Source of the DNA: Gryganskiella cystojenkinii
Taxonomy: Eukaryota > Mortierellomycota > Mortierellomycetes > Mortierellales > Mortierellaceae
Assembly (NCBI GenBank): GCA_015852425.1
Contig: JAAAIG010000716.1
Coordinates: forward strand, 1-20,093
Direction: 5' to 3'
DNA length: 20,093 nt
The position numbers and the translations under genes are program-made. The notes below the pieces were generated by a model, which worked only from the letters and a program-made list of their open reading frames with translations, was not told the origin of the DNA and did no database searches. Numbering within the stretch: position 1 is the first letter of the stretch; each line of letters starts with the position of its first letter. This document shows, one piece after another, positions 1 to 10,935 of this stretch.

Positions 1-341
1 CTGTAAATTGTGTTGACATGCAATAGAATCCAAATTGATCTAAGCCACTTCGTCATCTTTTAGGTGCACCCAGTGATAAACAAACATTATTTTTTTTTTT
101 CTTTTTCAGCAGTTCTGAAGCATTGTTGCTTTTTGTCCCATTCATTCATTAATTCATTGGCATCCATCAATAACCGCATAACTATTAGATACCTTCTACC
201 TACTCTCTTGCGTTATTGACCTGCAGGAAAAAAAAAGCACCGGGGAATCGACACCAGTCAACAAGCATCACGTCTCGACATCAGCTCAGAGAGTGCCACA
301 ACCAAAAAAAAATAACATACATATACATTCATTCTTTCACA
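1..341 (+). promoter_or_regulatory. Upstream region / 5' UTR of the neuroguidin gene
   Basis: No coding sequence can be supported here. The stretch precedes the ATG at 342 and contains an AT-rich part, a nearly pure T run at about 88-106 ending in CAG (107-109), and an A-rich leader immediately before the start codon. The T run followed by CAG resembles a 3' splice site, so a 5'-UTR intron beginning outside the window is possible, but poly(dT) is also common in fungal promoters. No convincing TATA box was found. Confidence 0.45.
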
Positions 342-1786
342 ATGAGCCCCTCAAAGACAGCAGCAGATGCCGCCTCGGAGGTACTGCATCAGGACCAGGT
401 CGCATTCACAAAACACCTCAAGGAACTCACGACCATGGTCAAGGAGATTGAGAACAAGTTGAAGCCCACCATCTCAAAGTAAAAATATTTTCCTTTCGAC
501 ATTACAGAGAAAAGAAAAAAAAAACATACGAGGAAGACGTTCTTCTCTGAAGAAAGACATTCTTCGCGCTCTTATCCTCCCCCTCTTCCAGGACTGGAAA
601 CACTGACCCTTTCCTCCCCATCTACGTCTCTTTTCTTTTCTTTTCCTTTGTAGGATCGAGTCCAAGGAAATCGATACCTCCAAGGGTCTCTCTTTCCTCG
701 AAGTCAAATACCACATCTTGCTCGAATATATTACGAACCTGTCCATGATCATGTACCGAAAACTCAACGGCGAATCGATTCAGGATCACGGAGCAGTCAT
801 GTCCTTGATCGAACAGAGAACCATCCTCGAAAAGATGAAACCCGTCGAACAAAAACTCAAATACCAGATTGACAAGTTGGTCCGTGCCGCGGTCGTTGGT
901 CAACAGGAGGGTGAGGCCCAGATGAACGCTGGAGAGGCGGATCCCCTGGCTTTCAAGCCCAACCCCAAGAACTTGGTTTTGGATAACGCAGGCAATGACG
1001 AAGATGAGGAAGAGGGTGAGAATGACGAGGAGTCCGGCAAGACTGGTCTTTATAGAGCTCCCAAGATGGCACCGGTTCATTTCGAGGAGGATTCCAGTGC
1101 TGCTGCTAAACGTTTGAAGTACCAGGCCCGTCTCCAGGCCCGTGCCGCCAAATCTCGTGTCATGAAGGATCTCGTCTCTGAATTCGATGATCGTCCTGAG
1201 GAGATGTCTCTTTCCAACGATGGTGTCCATTACGGTATGGGCATGGATGACAAGCAACGTGAACGTGAGAACTATGAAGAGGAGAACTTTACGAGAACCA
1301 TGTTGTCCAAGAAGGAGCTCAACCGGTTGCGGAAGGGTTCTCTGCCTCGCTTTGAGAATGAATTCGATGTAAGTTTTTTGCCGACTGCTGCGGACTTGAC
1401 ACCCCCCCTTTGTTTTGTGACAAGTTTCTCTTTCGATTGCGTTTGAAGTTCTAAAACCTTTGTGTGTCTTCTCTTGCTCTCTTTCTTAGAACTTGAACGA
1501 CTTTTCTCAAATCGCGCCACTGGAGGATGATCTCGAGTCGAACGAACAACGTCGCAGGAATGTGCTCGCCCGTCGTAACGAACGCAAGCAGGCTGCCATG
1601 GCCCGGGACAGTGATGACGATGATGAGGACGCTGGATCGAGCAGGAATCGCAAGCGTGGACACGATGATGGCGGCGAGCTCTTTGATGGACTCATGTCTG
1701 ATCCCTCCAAGAGAAAGAAGGGTCCCCGGACAGCCTTTGACCGGAGTAAACGTAACCTTGCTCGTAAGGGCAAGGGTCGCAAGTAA
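342..1786 (+). CDS. LCP5: Neuroguidin / Lcp5-type U3 snoRNP (SSU processome) protein, Sas10/Utp3/C1D family
   Basis: Three exons fit: 342-478, 654-1368 and 1490-1786 (introns 479-653 and 1369-1489, both GT-AG). They give 382 residues, near the length of yeast Lcp5 (about 357) and human neuroguidin (about 315). Residues 18-115 form the helical Sas10/Utp3/C1D domain. The stretch KGLSFLEVKYHILLEYITNL and the later RTILEKMKPVEQKLKYQIDK are close to what I know of neuroguidin. Downstream are a DPLAFKPNPKNL motif, an acidic patch (DEDEEEGENDEE), a YRAPKMAPVHF motif, and a basic Lys/Arg-rich tail typical of nucleolar proteins. The family acts in the nucleolus in 18S rRNA processing with the U3 snoRNP. 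The start at 342 was chosen because upstream in-frame sequence is not conserved and the exon-1/exon-2 join at Lys46 keeps frame. Family identity is secure; the function in this organism is inferred. Confidence 0.93.
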
Positions 1787-2046
1787 GAAGCGGAGAATAA
1801 TTAGCTCTCCCTTACGCGTTATCCCAACAACTTTTGTTCATTACCCCTCCCCCCATATTCAGCATTTTTACATTAGCATGTTCATTTTACCTTGTCATAA
1901 ACAACAAAACAAATCAAACAATGATTAAAGGAGGTGTATGATATCGTTTCTTTACAATTTATGTTTGGCATGCGAATTTTGTCTGTTTTATGCTATGTAC
2001 TAGTTTCTCCCTCCGCCAGAAGAGGAAGAAAGAGGGGTCCATTTTA
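1787..2046. other. Convergent intergenic spacer between neuroguidin and ATG2 3' ends
   Basis: This is 260 nt of AT-rich sequence between two facing stop codons. It must hold both 3' UTRs and polyadenylation sites. An ATTAAA hexamer at 1924-1929 is a candidate polyadenylation signal for the plus-strand gene, 138 nt after its stop codon. No gene was found in the spacer. Confidence 0.5.
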
Positions 2047-5000
2047 CTACTGCCTCTTATACTTGTCCTCCATCTGCAGCCTCTGAGCAGGATCGATACT
2101 ATTCCGGATACCAATCAAAACCTTCGAAAAGGCTTCTGTGGCGCCAATCATCGGTTTCAGAACCGCGACAGGGACAGCTCGAATTACGGCCCGAACCGAT
2201 CCCTGAGTACCCGTTCGTTCATAAACCTCCATCGGAACCGCAAAGATCGTATGGGCCGCAGTGCCAATGTTCTTGCTCAGGGACTTGTACGCGAGCTCCA
2301 TGCCCTCATTCAAATCCGCGGGTTGGTTCGCGTACTTGCTGACCTTGTTGTTCGGATTATGCGATGAAGAGGATCCTTCATTGATACCACCAGGGACTAT
2401 AGAAGACCCAGAAGAACCATGCTGTTGTTGATGTAGTCGTTGTTGTTGTTGCTGCTGCTGCTGATGGAGATGTTGCAAAAGTGTGTCCTCATCGTCAATT
2501 GATTCCTGCATATACGCCTCAGAATCCGACACCATTGTTGCCACGACCCTCTTGCCGTTGCCATGGTCGCTACTACCTTGTACAACATAGCCGCCTTCCA
2601 GTCTCGCTTTCGAGCCTGAACCGGACCCTGCGCTTCCAGCCTTGCCAGATCCAAAGATTTCGTCCGCATGTTCCAACAGCACCTGGGTCCCGACCGCCAA
2701 CTTTGTACCGATCTTGAGGGCCTCTAAAGTCGTGGCACGTGTAAATGCTTGTCCGCCCTTTTGGAGTCCACGGATGATATGTCCATCTTTCTTGTATTGT
2801 TCAATCGGCAAAAGTACCAAGTCTGCGATACCAGATCCCAAGTTGACCAGAGACCGGATCGGGGTCAAACCGGAGACCATATGTGGGACCTGAGTCGATC
2901 GAATATGAGGCAGCCAAGAGGCAATTAGATCCTGACCCAATTTCGCAAATCCATTGATGCCATGGAGTCGAACCTCTTGGAGAGTCATTTCCGCCGCATC
3001 CAAATGGAAAAAGTTCATCAACTCGACAAAGTTGCCTCCCGAGAGACCCGTGTAATCGACATGTTTCGGTTTGTAATCCATCTTGACCGCAATCTCGCCA
3101 AGCTTGACCGATTCTAGTGTGCGCGTGACAAGTAATAAAGATGTGTGTGAGTATCAAAGAATATTTCACGCCAATATCATAACGCACAGCACAGCAAAGT
3201 CAACTTACGGAAATAGAGCTCGTTCGGTTTCTTCTTTTCCGAATTGTCCACAACCTTAGCTATCCCCTCGGGAGGGTACTCATCTACCGGTGTGCCACTG
3301 CCCCCGTTCGATGTTCCTTGGACAAAGAATCGGATCAAAAAGATGAGCGCATCCTGATCAATATAGAGTCGAAGAGGCAGGATCTTAACCTTGAGTCTGT
3401 ACTCGACTGTTGAGGCACTGACAACAGGCCGTACACCATCTAAATCGATCCGAATCATATTCGACTGTGTCAACCTTGGTGTGGCATGGTTTGCGTCCGG
3501 TCGCTGATGAGACAAGAACTTGTGCCAAAGCGAGGTCTTCAGATTATCAATAATTTCAAATTCCTTGACCCGAACAGAGAGATGAGACGCCGTCTCGACT
3601 CCAGCGATATGATCCTCAAAATCGATCCGGATTTTGTCTGCATTAAACTCGAGCATTGGAGTCTTGGATCGCTCAAACTTCTTTCTCCGCCTCTGGTCGG
3701 TTGTTGGAACCTCATGGTGGTGACTGGATCCATAGTGATGGTGCGCATGAGACTGTTGATGGCGCTTGGTACCAGAGGTAGAGGAGGCTGACGAGGGACG
3801 ACGGCCCATACCACTAACTTGACTCATCACATCATTCTGATAGTCACTCGTCGAGTCTGCCTCGGAGGATGAAGGAGATCGGTTCGGGCGATCCAACGAG
3901 CTGGGCTGCATTCCTGAGAGCCGTTCAAAAATGCTGGCTTCAAGATTCGATTGAGCACTATCCATGGTTTGATGGATGATATCATTGGGATCGTAGAGTC
4001 GGTTGGCCAACTGTCGAGCCTGTCGCTTGCGTTCAGCCTCATCGAGTCTCGAGATCTCCCAATCAAGGCCATCATAGAGCCGCCATGAAACATTGAAATC
4101 ACGAACACGAATGCGCATCTTTGCCAGTGACCTAGACGTGGAAAAGAAACGATGTTAGTAATGCTGAGCTTCATAATATCCATGGTCTATAGTGAACATA
4201 GTACCTAGCTACTTTAAATCAGTCTTACCCTTCATCCTTGGCTCGCTCTTCCTCTGTGAGCACTGGGATTGTAAAGTGGTTCTCGAGAATAGCAAATTGC
4301 GCTTCCGGATCCAGGATCGTGAGAAAACCTTCCATATGATTCACGGTAGTCTTTCGACCATGAGCTCCAGTATCTCGCCGACCACCTTCCATGGACGTTC
4401 GTCGGCTACCCTGGCCTTGATCCTTGGAGGCCGCCGGTGCACGATCCTTCATTGTACGGAAGTCCAACCCAGTATTAATCTCAGGGGCAGATGGCGCCTT
4501 TGTTTTGATCTTGCTGCTTTGACTCGCCTTTGTGGATGTCGCTTTCGAATCATGTTTTTTCTCTTGACGGCGGGATCCACCAAGGAGATCAGCATAGACC
4601 TCATGGAAACCATCAATGTCGGGGGTGTCCTTAACCTGAGCCTTAAAGAGATCTTGGTCAGAGTCTTCTTGTTCGACAGCGTAAAACCCTTCCACAATGT
4701 CCAACGTTCCATTTCCCGAGGCGTTGCGATCCAATTTTGGTTTCCGGAACGCGTCCTCGTCCAAGCTTGCCACTAATTACACATAAATATTTGTTACTTT
4801 GCGCCTATTTGGTGAAACTAAACGGACTAGAACAACATTTGCAGATCATATGTTCATATTTTGACTTACCCAGTACATCCTGATAAATAATATTAGACTT
4901 GGCTCTGTTGGCAGCCATCTCGGCTTCTGCTATCCGCTCCATGATCTTTTTCTTTTCTAATGGCATATCTCCATTGTCGCCCAGGTAAGCCGCAAACTTG

Positions 5001-8000
5001 GAGAGAGTCTCGAACGAATCGGAACACGTCTCAAGGTAAAAGATTTGATTCGTAATGGTCAAGTCATAAAGGGGCAACTGACCATTCTTGCTCTTGATCG
5101 ATTTGAGTTCAAAGAAAGGACATTGACCAATCATCGCGAACCCTGACGACCTCCAAAAGTACTTCGAGTCTATACCAGGCCCTGATGCGCCTAGTCCTGG
5201 ATGTTGCGGGTTCAGCATGCTTTGAGTATGATCAATCAAGAACAAGTTCATGTTGTATATCTGAACCTTGGATTTGAGTGTTGGCGATTCTGGTATCAAT
5301 GTGGCAAAGACCTAGGATTCCGGAAAATTGGAGCTTTTCAGTAAAGGCGCACTTTCCCATATCGTCAAGAAAGCAGCACCTGTCTTCGGAAAAACTTACC
5401 TTCATCTTCTCGAACGATAGTACAAACCGCGAGGGTATATGGAGGGGTTTGTAATCCATGCAACATTCCATGAGGCTCACATTGACCCGAGTGCATTGGT
5501 GAAGTGGGTTCAAATACACTATTCCGACAGGCTCGGCAAAGAAGTCCTGAACATCGTCCACTGCCGTCTGCTCGATCGAAAACTTCCAAGAAATCCCCGC
5601 AAAAGACAGATTAGTGTCGTTCTCTTTGAACTTTAAGGCCGGGTCAAAGGAGAGAAGACTGGTCATATGAAACATTGGCTTGGGTGATTTGATCTATAGA
5701 GTCAACAAATGAGTATTGGCAAGCGAGGTATCCTCTTCACGCACATCGGTCCTCATAAATATTAGTATTTTACCTTGACAGTCTTGGGAATAGTTCTGGT
5801 CAAAAGCAAGGCCTTTGGTTTTTGAGCAGTGATCTCCCAGAACTCAAGATCTTCTGTGTCGACACTCAGGTACGTGTCAGTCTACAATGGAGAGGCTTGG
5901 TTAGCAATGTCACCCACTGAACGGTCTGCGACACATCATTTTTATGACACCAGACTGAACTTACTCCGCCTTTATAGTGAACTGCCGTGAAGATCCTGGC
6001 TTCTCCAGCGTTAATTTGATATGACTTTACAATCGGAAGGGGGTCGAGAACAGTCGGTCCCGTGGGATAATCCAGAATGACATCCACTACATGGGATTGT
6101 GAAGGAAAGGATATATGTCAGAGAGACTACGTGACTCGACGCGTATGCTTACATCTAGAACAAACTTTGGGTTACCTGTCTGAGCATAAACCAGCACCGA
6201 AGCCATCGTTGGTTTGACAATCTTTGAGTAGGGCTGATACTCTCGCACTGGCTGGACTCGAGGAATACCCGTGACGCCTTCTGCTTGGTACCGAAGCTCT
6301 TCTCCATAGGCAGTCGACTGATCCGTGCCATGCTCACTTTGATCGTCCCGAAAGCCTCCATCCAGACTACTCCGTCGAACCCCCTCCTTGGCGTCATGTG
6401 GATGAAATCTGGAACCCAATGGGGTATCATCGGATCCAGTGTCGACAAAAATAGGCGAGGGAGGCGGGGTCGGCAGTTGAGAAGCCAGTCGCTCGGAAAA
6501 CAAAGTCAACCACGTACTCAGGTCATTCACTCTGAGTTGGAAAATGTCCAAGATCCGCTTTTCCAGATGGACTGCGACCTGTGGGAAGTGCGTGTTGACG
6601 ACGAGGAGCTATCAAAAACACAAACAGTCAATTATCAACTCAGCTCAGTAGCCATTCTACAAGTGCTAAGGGGAGTATCTTGTCCATTCCATAACTTCAA
6701 ACTTACCGAAGTCTCCAATGTCTTTTGCTTGAACAACAAGAGTTCTTCTTCCTCGTCAACTTGGTCATGAACGTTTTCCTCTCCTTCCAAGATTGCAAAC
6801 GCCTGCACAACAGGTACTCGCGGAAAAGCTGATACCGAGGGACGCTCATAGTGGATGGGCAAAGAGCTCGGAAGTCGGGCAGTGATCTCAATGTTGGGCG
6901 TGGTGGAGCTGTACCCAGAAAGAGACGAGGTTTGATGACTAGGCAAGGCGCCAATACTCAAAACTGCCTTGGATGTCGTTTCTGTGGAGTAGGGTTACGA
7001 AAAAAGAACGTGAGCTCGGGCGCACATTATATCCAAACAGGCGAGCTTCTTTCATTACATACCATGAGCGGGGATCACGAAAGCCGACACGCTTGCAAAG
7101 TCGATCTTGAGTTTCCAGGCATGTTCCTCAACTGCCTTCTCAGTTCTTGGATCTGTGAGCTCTGGACCATCAGATGGTCCCTTCGCAGAGTCGGTCGCCT
7201 GCGAAATGATGAGTTTTGAAATATTGACGGCAATAATATCGTGAATCGACCGGTATTCTGGTCCAGAGTCTGGCTTTCCAGCCAATATCAACGCCATGTC
7301 CGGGACTGAGACCCAAATTTGCACAGAATTCAAGCGTAGTCGCAGACGCGTCCTTAACTAACAACGGTAACAATAAGCAAAATATATAAAATGTTAACAT
7401 GAGCCAATTATAAATCGTCATGAAGCGCTTGTTATCAGATGCGGATGAAAATATAACCTTGTTGGGTCCATTGGGCATCTCAAGGTCTTCCATCATTTGC
7501 TGGTCTATAGAACGCTGAGGCCGAGAAGCATCATCTGAATCAATCCCACTGGCTTTATCAGGTGTGTTTGCAACGTTGGATCCCATGACGGCCAGGAAGA
7601 GCTTTTCCATCCTCTGAAACGTGAAAAGATCGATATGAACATGCAATGGTTTGACCTCGATGGTAACGTCTCGTGAATAGCCGCCAGACACTAATTCGTT
7701 TGAGGGTATACTGGGCCGTGAACTCTCTTTCTTTCCTCCATGAAGCACTCGTACTCGCACCACTTCCTTGGTCACTGGAGCAGGAGCTGGTAGATCGTTC
7801 GCTCGACTCGAATCCGTAGCAGAGGTAAATACAGGCCTATTGGACTCCTGTTGTCCCTTCTTGCTCGCCTTCATCCTCGAAGCGACGCTACGCTCGGTCA
7901 TATACCGTTCGGGTACCTGCAAGGTCGAGAACTTGGAGGTCGGACTGGTCTGAATGCCTGGATCTTGGTCACTTTCGAATTCCACGAGGGGTATATATTT

Positions 8001-10935
8001 TCGTCGCGGTGGGATTCGGTAACTAACAGATCCTTGGTTCCAACTCTCAGTCTCGAACGGCCGAGGCAGGGTCTCAATCCACTCAAGAATCGAAAAATTG
8101 CTCAGCGTAAAGTCGACCTGGCCCTTGCTCGACTTTGCCACCTTTTGTCCCCCAGATGAACTCAGAGACGACCACTGTTGGTATTTGAGGATCATACTAT
8201 CCAGATCTACCTTCAAGTGGTCCGCCTTGAGAACTTCAGGAGCCGGGCTCTTATAAAAGCCGACCTCTGTTGGAATGCTATCCTTGGTTTTCGGGTCCTG
8301 ATAAAGTACAAATATTTGGAAGGTAGAGATGCGGGCCTTCAGCTTCACAGTCAGTGCCGGTGGTGTAGCTACTGAGGGAGTTGGTGCAGGAGCAGATGGC
8401 GTTGAGGTGGTAATCGAAGGTCCTTGGTGATTCTCATTGTAAGATGAACCGCTCAAGAATCGAGAAGCGTCCATATACATAGCCGGAGTAGGGATCGGAG
8501 GTCGAGGTTTCTTAGAGTCGTAATGTCTATCGCGATCCAGTGGACGACCGCCTGGACTCTTGTTTTGAAGCGACCGCAGTTGATCCATATTGGGGCCGCG
8601 CTTTGGAGACATAGGTCTCTGGCCGTGTAATCGATCTCCAAATGACTCTGAGAACGGTAGTGATCCATGATATGCTTGATCTACACGAGGATCACTTTGA
8701 GCGCCATGACCGTGTAGATTTGCCTCTCGAATATTGATCGGGTTGGAGTGGTGCGGATCAGGACCGGCAACCTGGGTTTTGAGGTTCGTAACCTCTGGAG
8801 GTGTCGCGTGTTCCATGAGCGATAGTATTTCCATGATGAAGGAAATATGGGCTGGAGAAATGGCGATGAGGATGGAGCGGATGTGAAAGTCCATGTCCAA
8901 AAGGGATCTTGCTGTGGACTGCGCCGGTGGCGCGTTAGAAAGAGATGAGATCATGGTGGCGTTCTTCCGTATGTTGATTTTGAGACGATTCCTGTGCTGC
9001 AGTGTCGAAAAAATCTCTGCCTGGTATAGGTCGGCACCACATTCTGCGCGAACCGGGGTTTTCGGGGCAGAGTAGGTGGACCTTGAGATCTGTTTACTTG
9101 CTTCCATCCGAGACGACATCACGGACTGCGATAATGTTTCCTGTGCATCCGAAAATACGTCCTCGTCGGAATCAGACATTTCCTGCTCAGGCAAATAGCT
9201 CTCCGCCGGCGATAGAGGCTGCTCCGTTGCGGTCGATTGTGCTGTATTTACGATCTCTTGGAGTGCACCCTGTTGCTTTATCCATACTGAGAACCCTTTG
9301 AAAACGACGGTTTTGATCGACTCTGGGGTATCCTGCCAGATGACACTCGGGATGACCGATTCGTCCAGCATCGCTGAACTCGAGACGGAATCCAGACCCG
9401 AAGACGTTGACCGAACACTAGAGGCATCCATGCCAGGTCCAGATTGATCCCAGCCGGGAGTGTCGTCGCGGTAGTGGATATAGGGTAATCTGATCTCGAA
9501 CTCATAGTCTAGTTTCTCGTCCTTTGATTTCTTCTTGGGTGCGTCCTGAACAAAAGTCAAACTCGAGCTGTGCTTCAGCCTGATGGTCGTCCCTCTGCAG
9601 ATAATCTGGATCCTTGCCATAAGCTTTTCGATCAGCTTTGCAACAAACTGGGTGCCTTCGGTTTCTGATGGTTCCTCTCCACTGCTCTCTGGTATTGATC
9701 CAGGTGTTTGTTGCGAAGGGAATGTGGCCGAAGCATTCAAAGATGGACGAGCATTGAAATCACCAGGAAAACCTGAGGGCGTCTGCATGGTTTGGGTGTG
9801 TAGATGAAGTAGTGATTCCTGCAAGGCCTCTTCTTCTTTTGAGGTGGTGCGCTGATGGAGGAATTCGTTTGCGAGGTTGACAGTTGAAGAGCGCAATTGT
9901 TCTTCCAGATCCTGAGTACGACCGGCCTGAGCCTTGACGGGAGCAAGGGTGATGTCGATGCCATTAATCTCGAGTACGCACTGTCCGTTCCATAGGTTAC
10001 GCCAGGGGATAGTTGCAGTGATGGAACCAATCCGCCCCTGCGTGACCGCCAGCGGAGTCGAGGCCACGAGATCATTCAGGACCTATTTTGAATATAGTGA
10101 TCAAAAAGAAGGTTTAAATTGAACGAGTGGTTTAGGTAGGTTGAGCGAGTCGTTAGTTGAGAACAGGACGGACAAGGCAAAAGGGGGCAAAAGGGGCAAA
10201 GAAAACAAGGTATAGTGGCAAGCCGAGGATTAGTGAATTTGATCCGCAAGAGTAAAAGTGAAGAAAGAGACGCATAAGAGTCCAGTATTTTCCTCTTTGA
10301 ATCCACACTTGTGATCACAGCGAGTGAGCATCAGGTCCTGGAGCCAAATCGCGTGTCCTGATGATCCTGTGCTCAAACAAAGTCAGGCCCGAGTCAAACA
10401 GAAAGGAGACAGGCAACAAAAAGAACATCGAGTCTTCTCTGCTCCCCTTGGACTGTTCTGTGTTGAAAGGAGCTTTGCAGAGAAACATCATCCTCAAGAG
10501 AAGAGGCTCAAGCGCAAGGAGCGCTCGCTCCTCGTTTTCTACCGCCACCGACTTTATCCACTGCGCCAAAACGACCACGTACTATGTCCAGTGTTTGTGC
10601 TGCGTTTGCGTTCGTTCTGCGGTCGCACACACACATACACCTGTTTCTTATTGTTTTGCTTCCTGTGATCCGTCCGTTGTGTGCATGTTGTTTACGGATG
10701 CTGATAAGGGTGGTTCTTGCTCCGAGTTTCCAGAAGCACTTACCACGGTGTTCAGCTTGAGGTCAGTCAGGTGTACTATTCCGTTTGAAAGCTCGATATC
10801 GAGCTTCTCGAGGTCGAGGTCGTCTTGGAGAAAGTGACCGATGGCACGTTGGAGCAAGAAACTGACGAGTCGTTTCTGAAGTCCTGCAGGCAAGGCCAAC
10901 GACGAAAAGAAGTTGCCGAGGCTCCAGGCCTTCAT
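2047..10935 (-). CDS. ATG2: Autophagy-related protein 2 (bridge-like lipid-transfer protein)
   Basis: Twelve phase-matched exons: 10744-10935, 7458-10082, 7063-7357, 6707-6981, 6176-6608, 5965-6086, 5774-5881, 5400-5693, 4870-5311, 4229-4772, 3209-4131, 2047-3113. They give 2439 residues, longer than human ATG2A (about 1940) or yeast Atg2 (about 1590). Residues 1-110 are the Chorein_N domain: exon 1 gives RLVSFLLQRAIGHFLQDDL and exon 2 continues with PLAVTQGRIGSITATIPW. The ATG2 CAD region lies around 1420-1555 (MECCMDYKPLHIPSRF; FYLETCSDSFETL). Later come WRLYDG (from 1793), LPLRLYIDQDALIFL (about 2028-2042) and the C-terminal blocks at 2110-2232 and from 2347 (NQPADLNEGMELAYKSL). ATG2 tethers phagophore to ER with Atg18/WIPI and Atg9 and moves phospholipids. 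The extra length is Ser/Pro/His-rich, probably disordered sequence (about 500-670, 1850-1925) plus a polyQ linker (about 2238-2345). VPS13 also has Chorein_N, but the CAD and C-terminal blocks are ATG2-specific. The exon 5/6 join is the least certain. Confidence 0.95.
2440..2463 (-). repeat. CAA/CAG trinucleotide tract encoding Gln8 in ATG2
   Basis: The plus strand reads four TTG followed by four CTG units, which is eight glutamine codons on the coding strand (residues about 2302-2309). A second QQQ lies just downstream in the protein. It sits in the low-complexity linker between two conserved C-terminal ATG2 blocks, so length variation would probably be tolerated. Confidence 0.85.
10083..10743 (-). 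other. Long first intron of ATG2 (661 nt)
   Basis: Donor GTAAGT (minus strand, GT at 10743-10742) and acceptor TAG at 10085-10083. Removing it joins LKLNTV to VLNDLVASTPLAV, restoring the continuous Chorein_N domain, so the intron is well supported. It is six to eight times longer than the other ATG2 introns (80-100 nt). Inside I see a short CA-rich run (about 10625-10640), purine/pyrimidine-skewed sequence and several meaningless short open frames. No tRNA or convincing snoRNA was found. Confidence 0.85.

Noticed and set aside
622..1257. A 211-codon open frame antisense to neuroguidin exon 2
   Set aside because: It lies opposite a strongly conserved coding exon and has no recognisable motif; it is a shadow of the real gene's codon bias.
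7170..7457. Open-frame continuation of ATG2 exon 2 past 7458 to a stop at 7170
   Set aside because: The frame beyond the donor at 7457-7456 loses similarity, while splicing to 7357 continues ATG2-like sequence in another frame with matching phase.
10324..10837. Plus-strand open frames of 114 and 158 codons in ATG2 intron 1
   Set aside because: Low-complexity, no motif, overlapping each other in different frames, and lying across a well-supported intron and exon 1 of ATG2.
2047..10935. VPS13 as an alternative identity for the large minus-strand gene
   Set aside because: The N-terminal chorein domain is shared, but the CAD region and the C-terminal blocks match ATG2, and no VPS13 adaptor-binding or DH-like/PH regions were seen.
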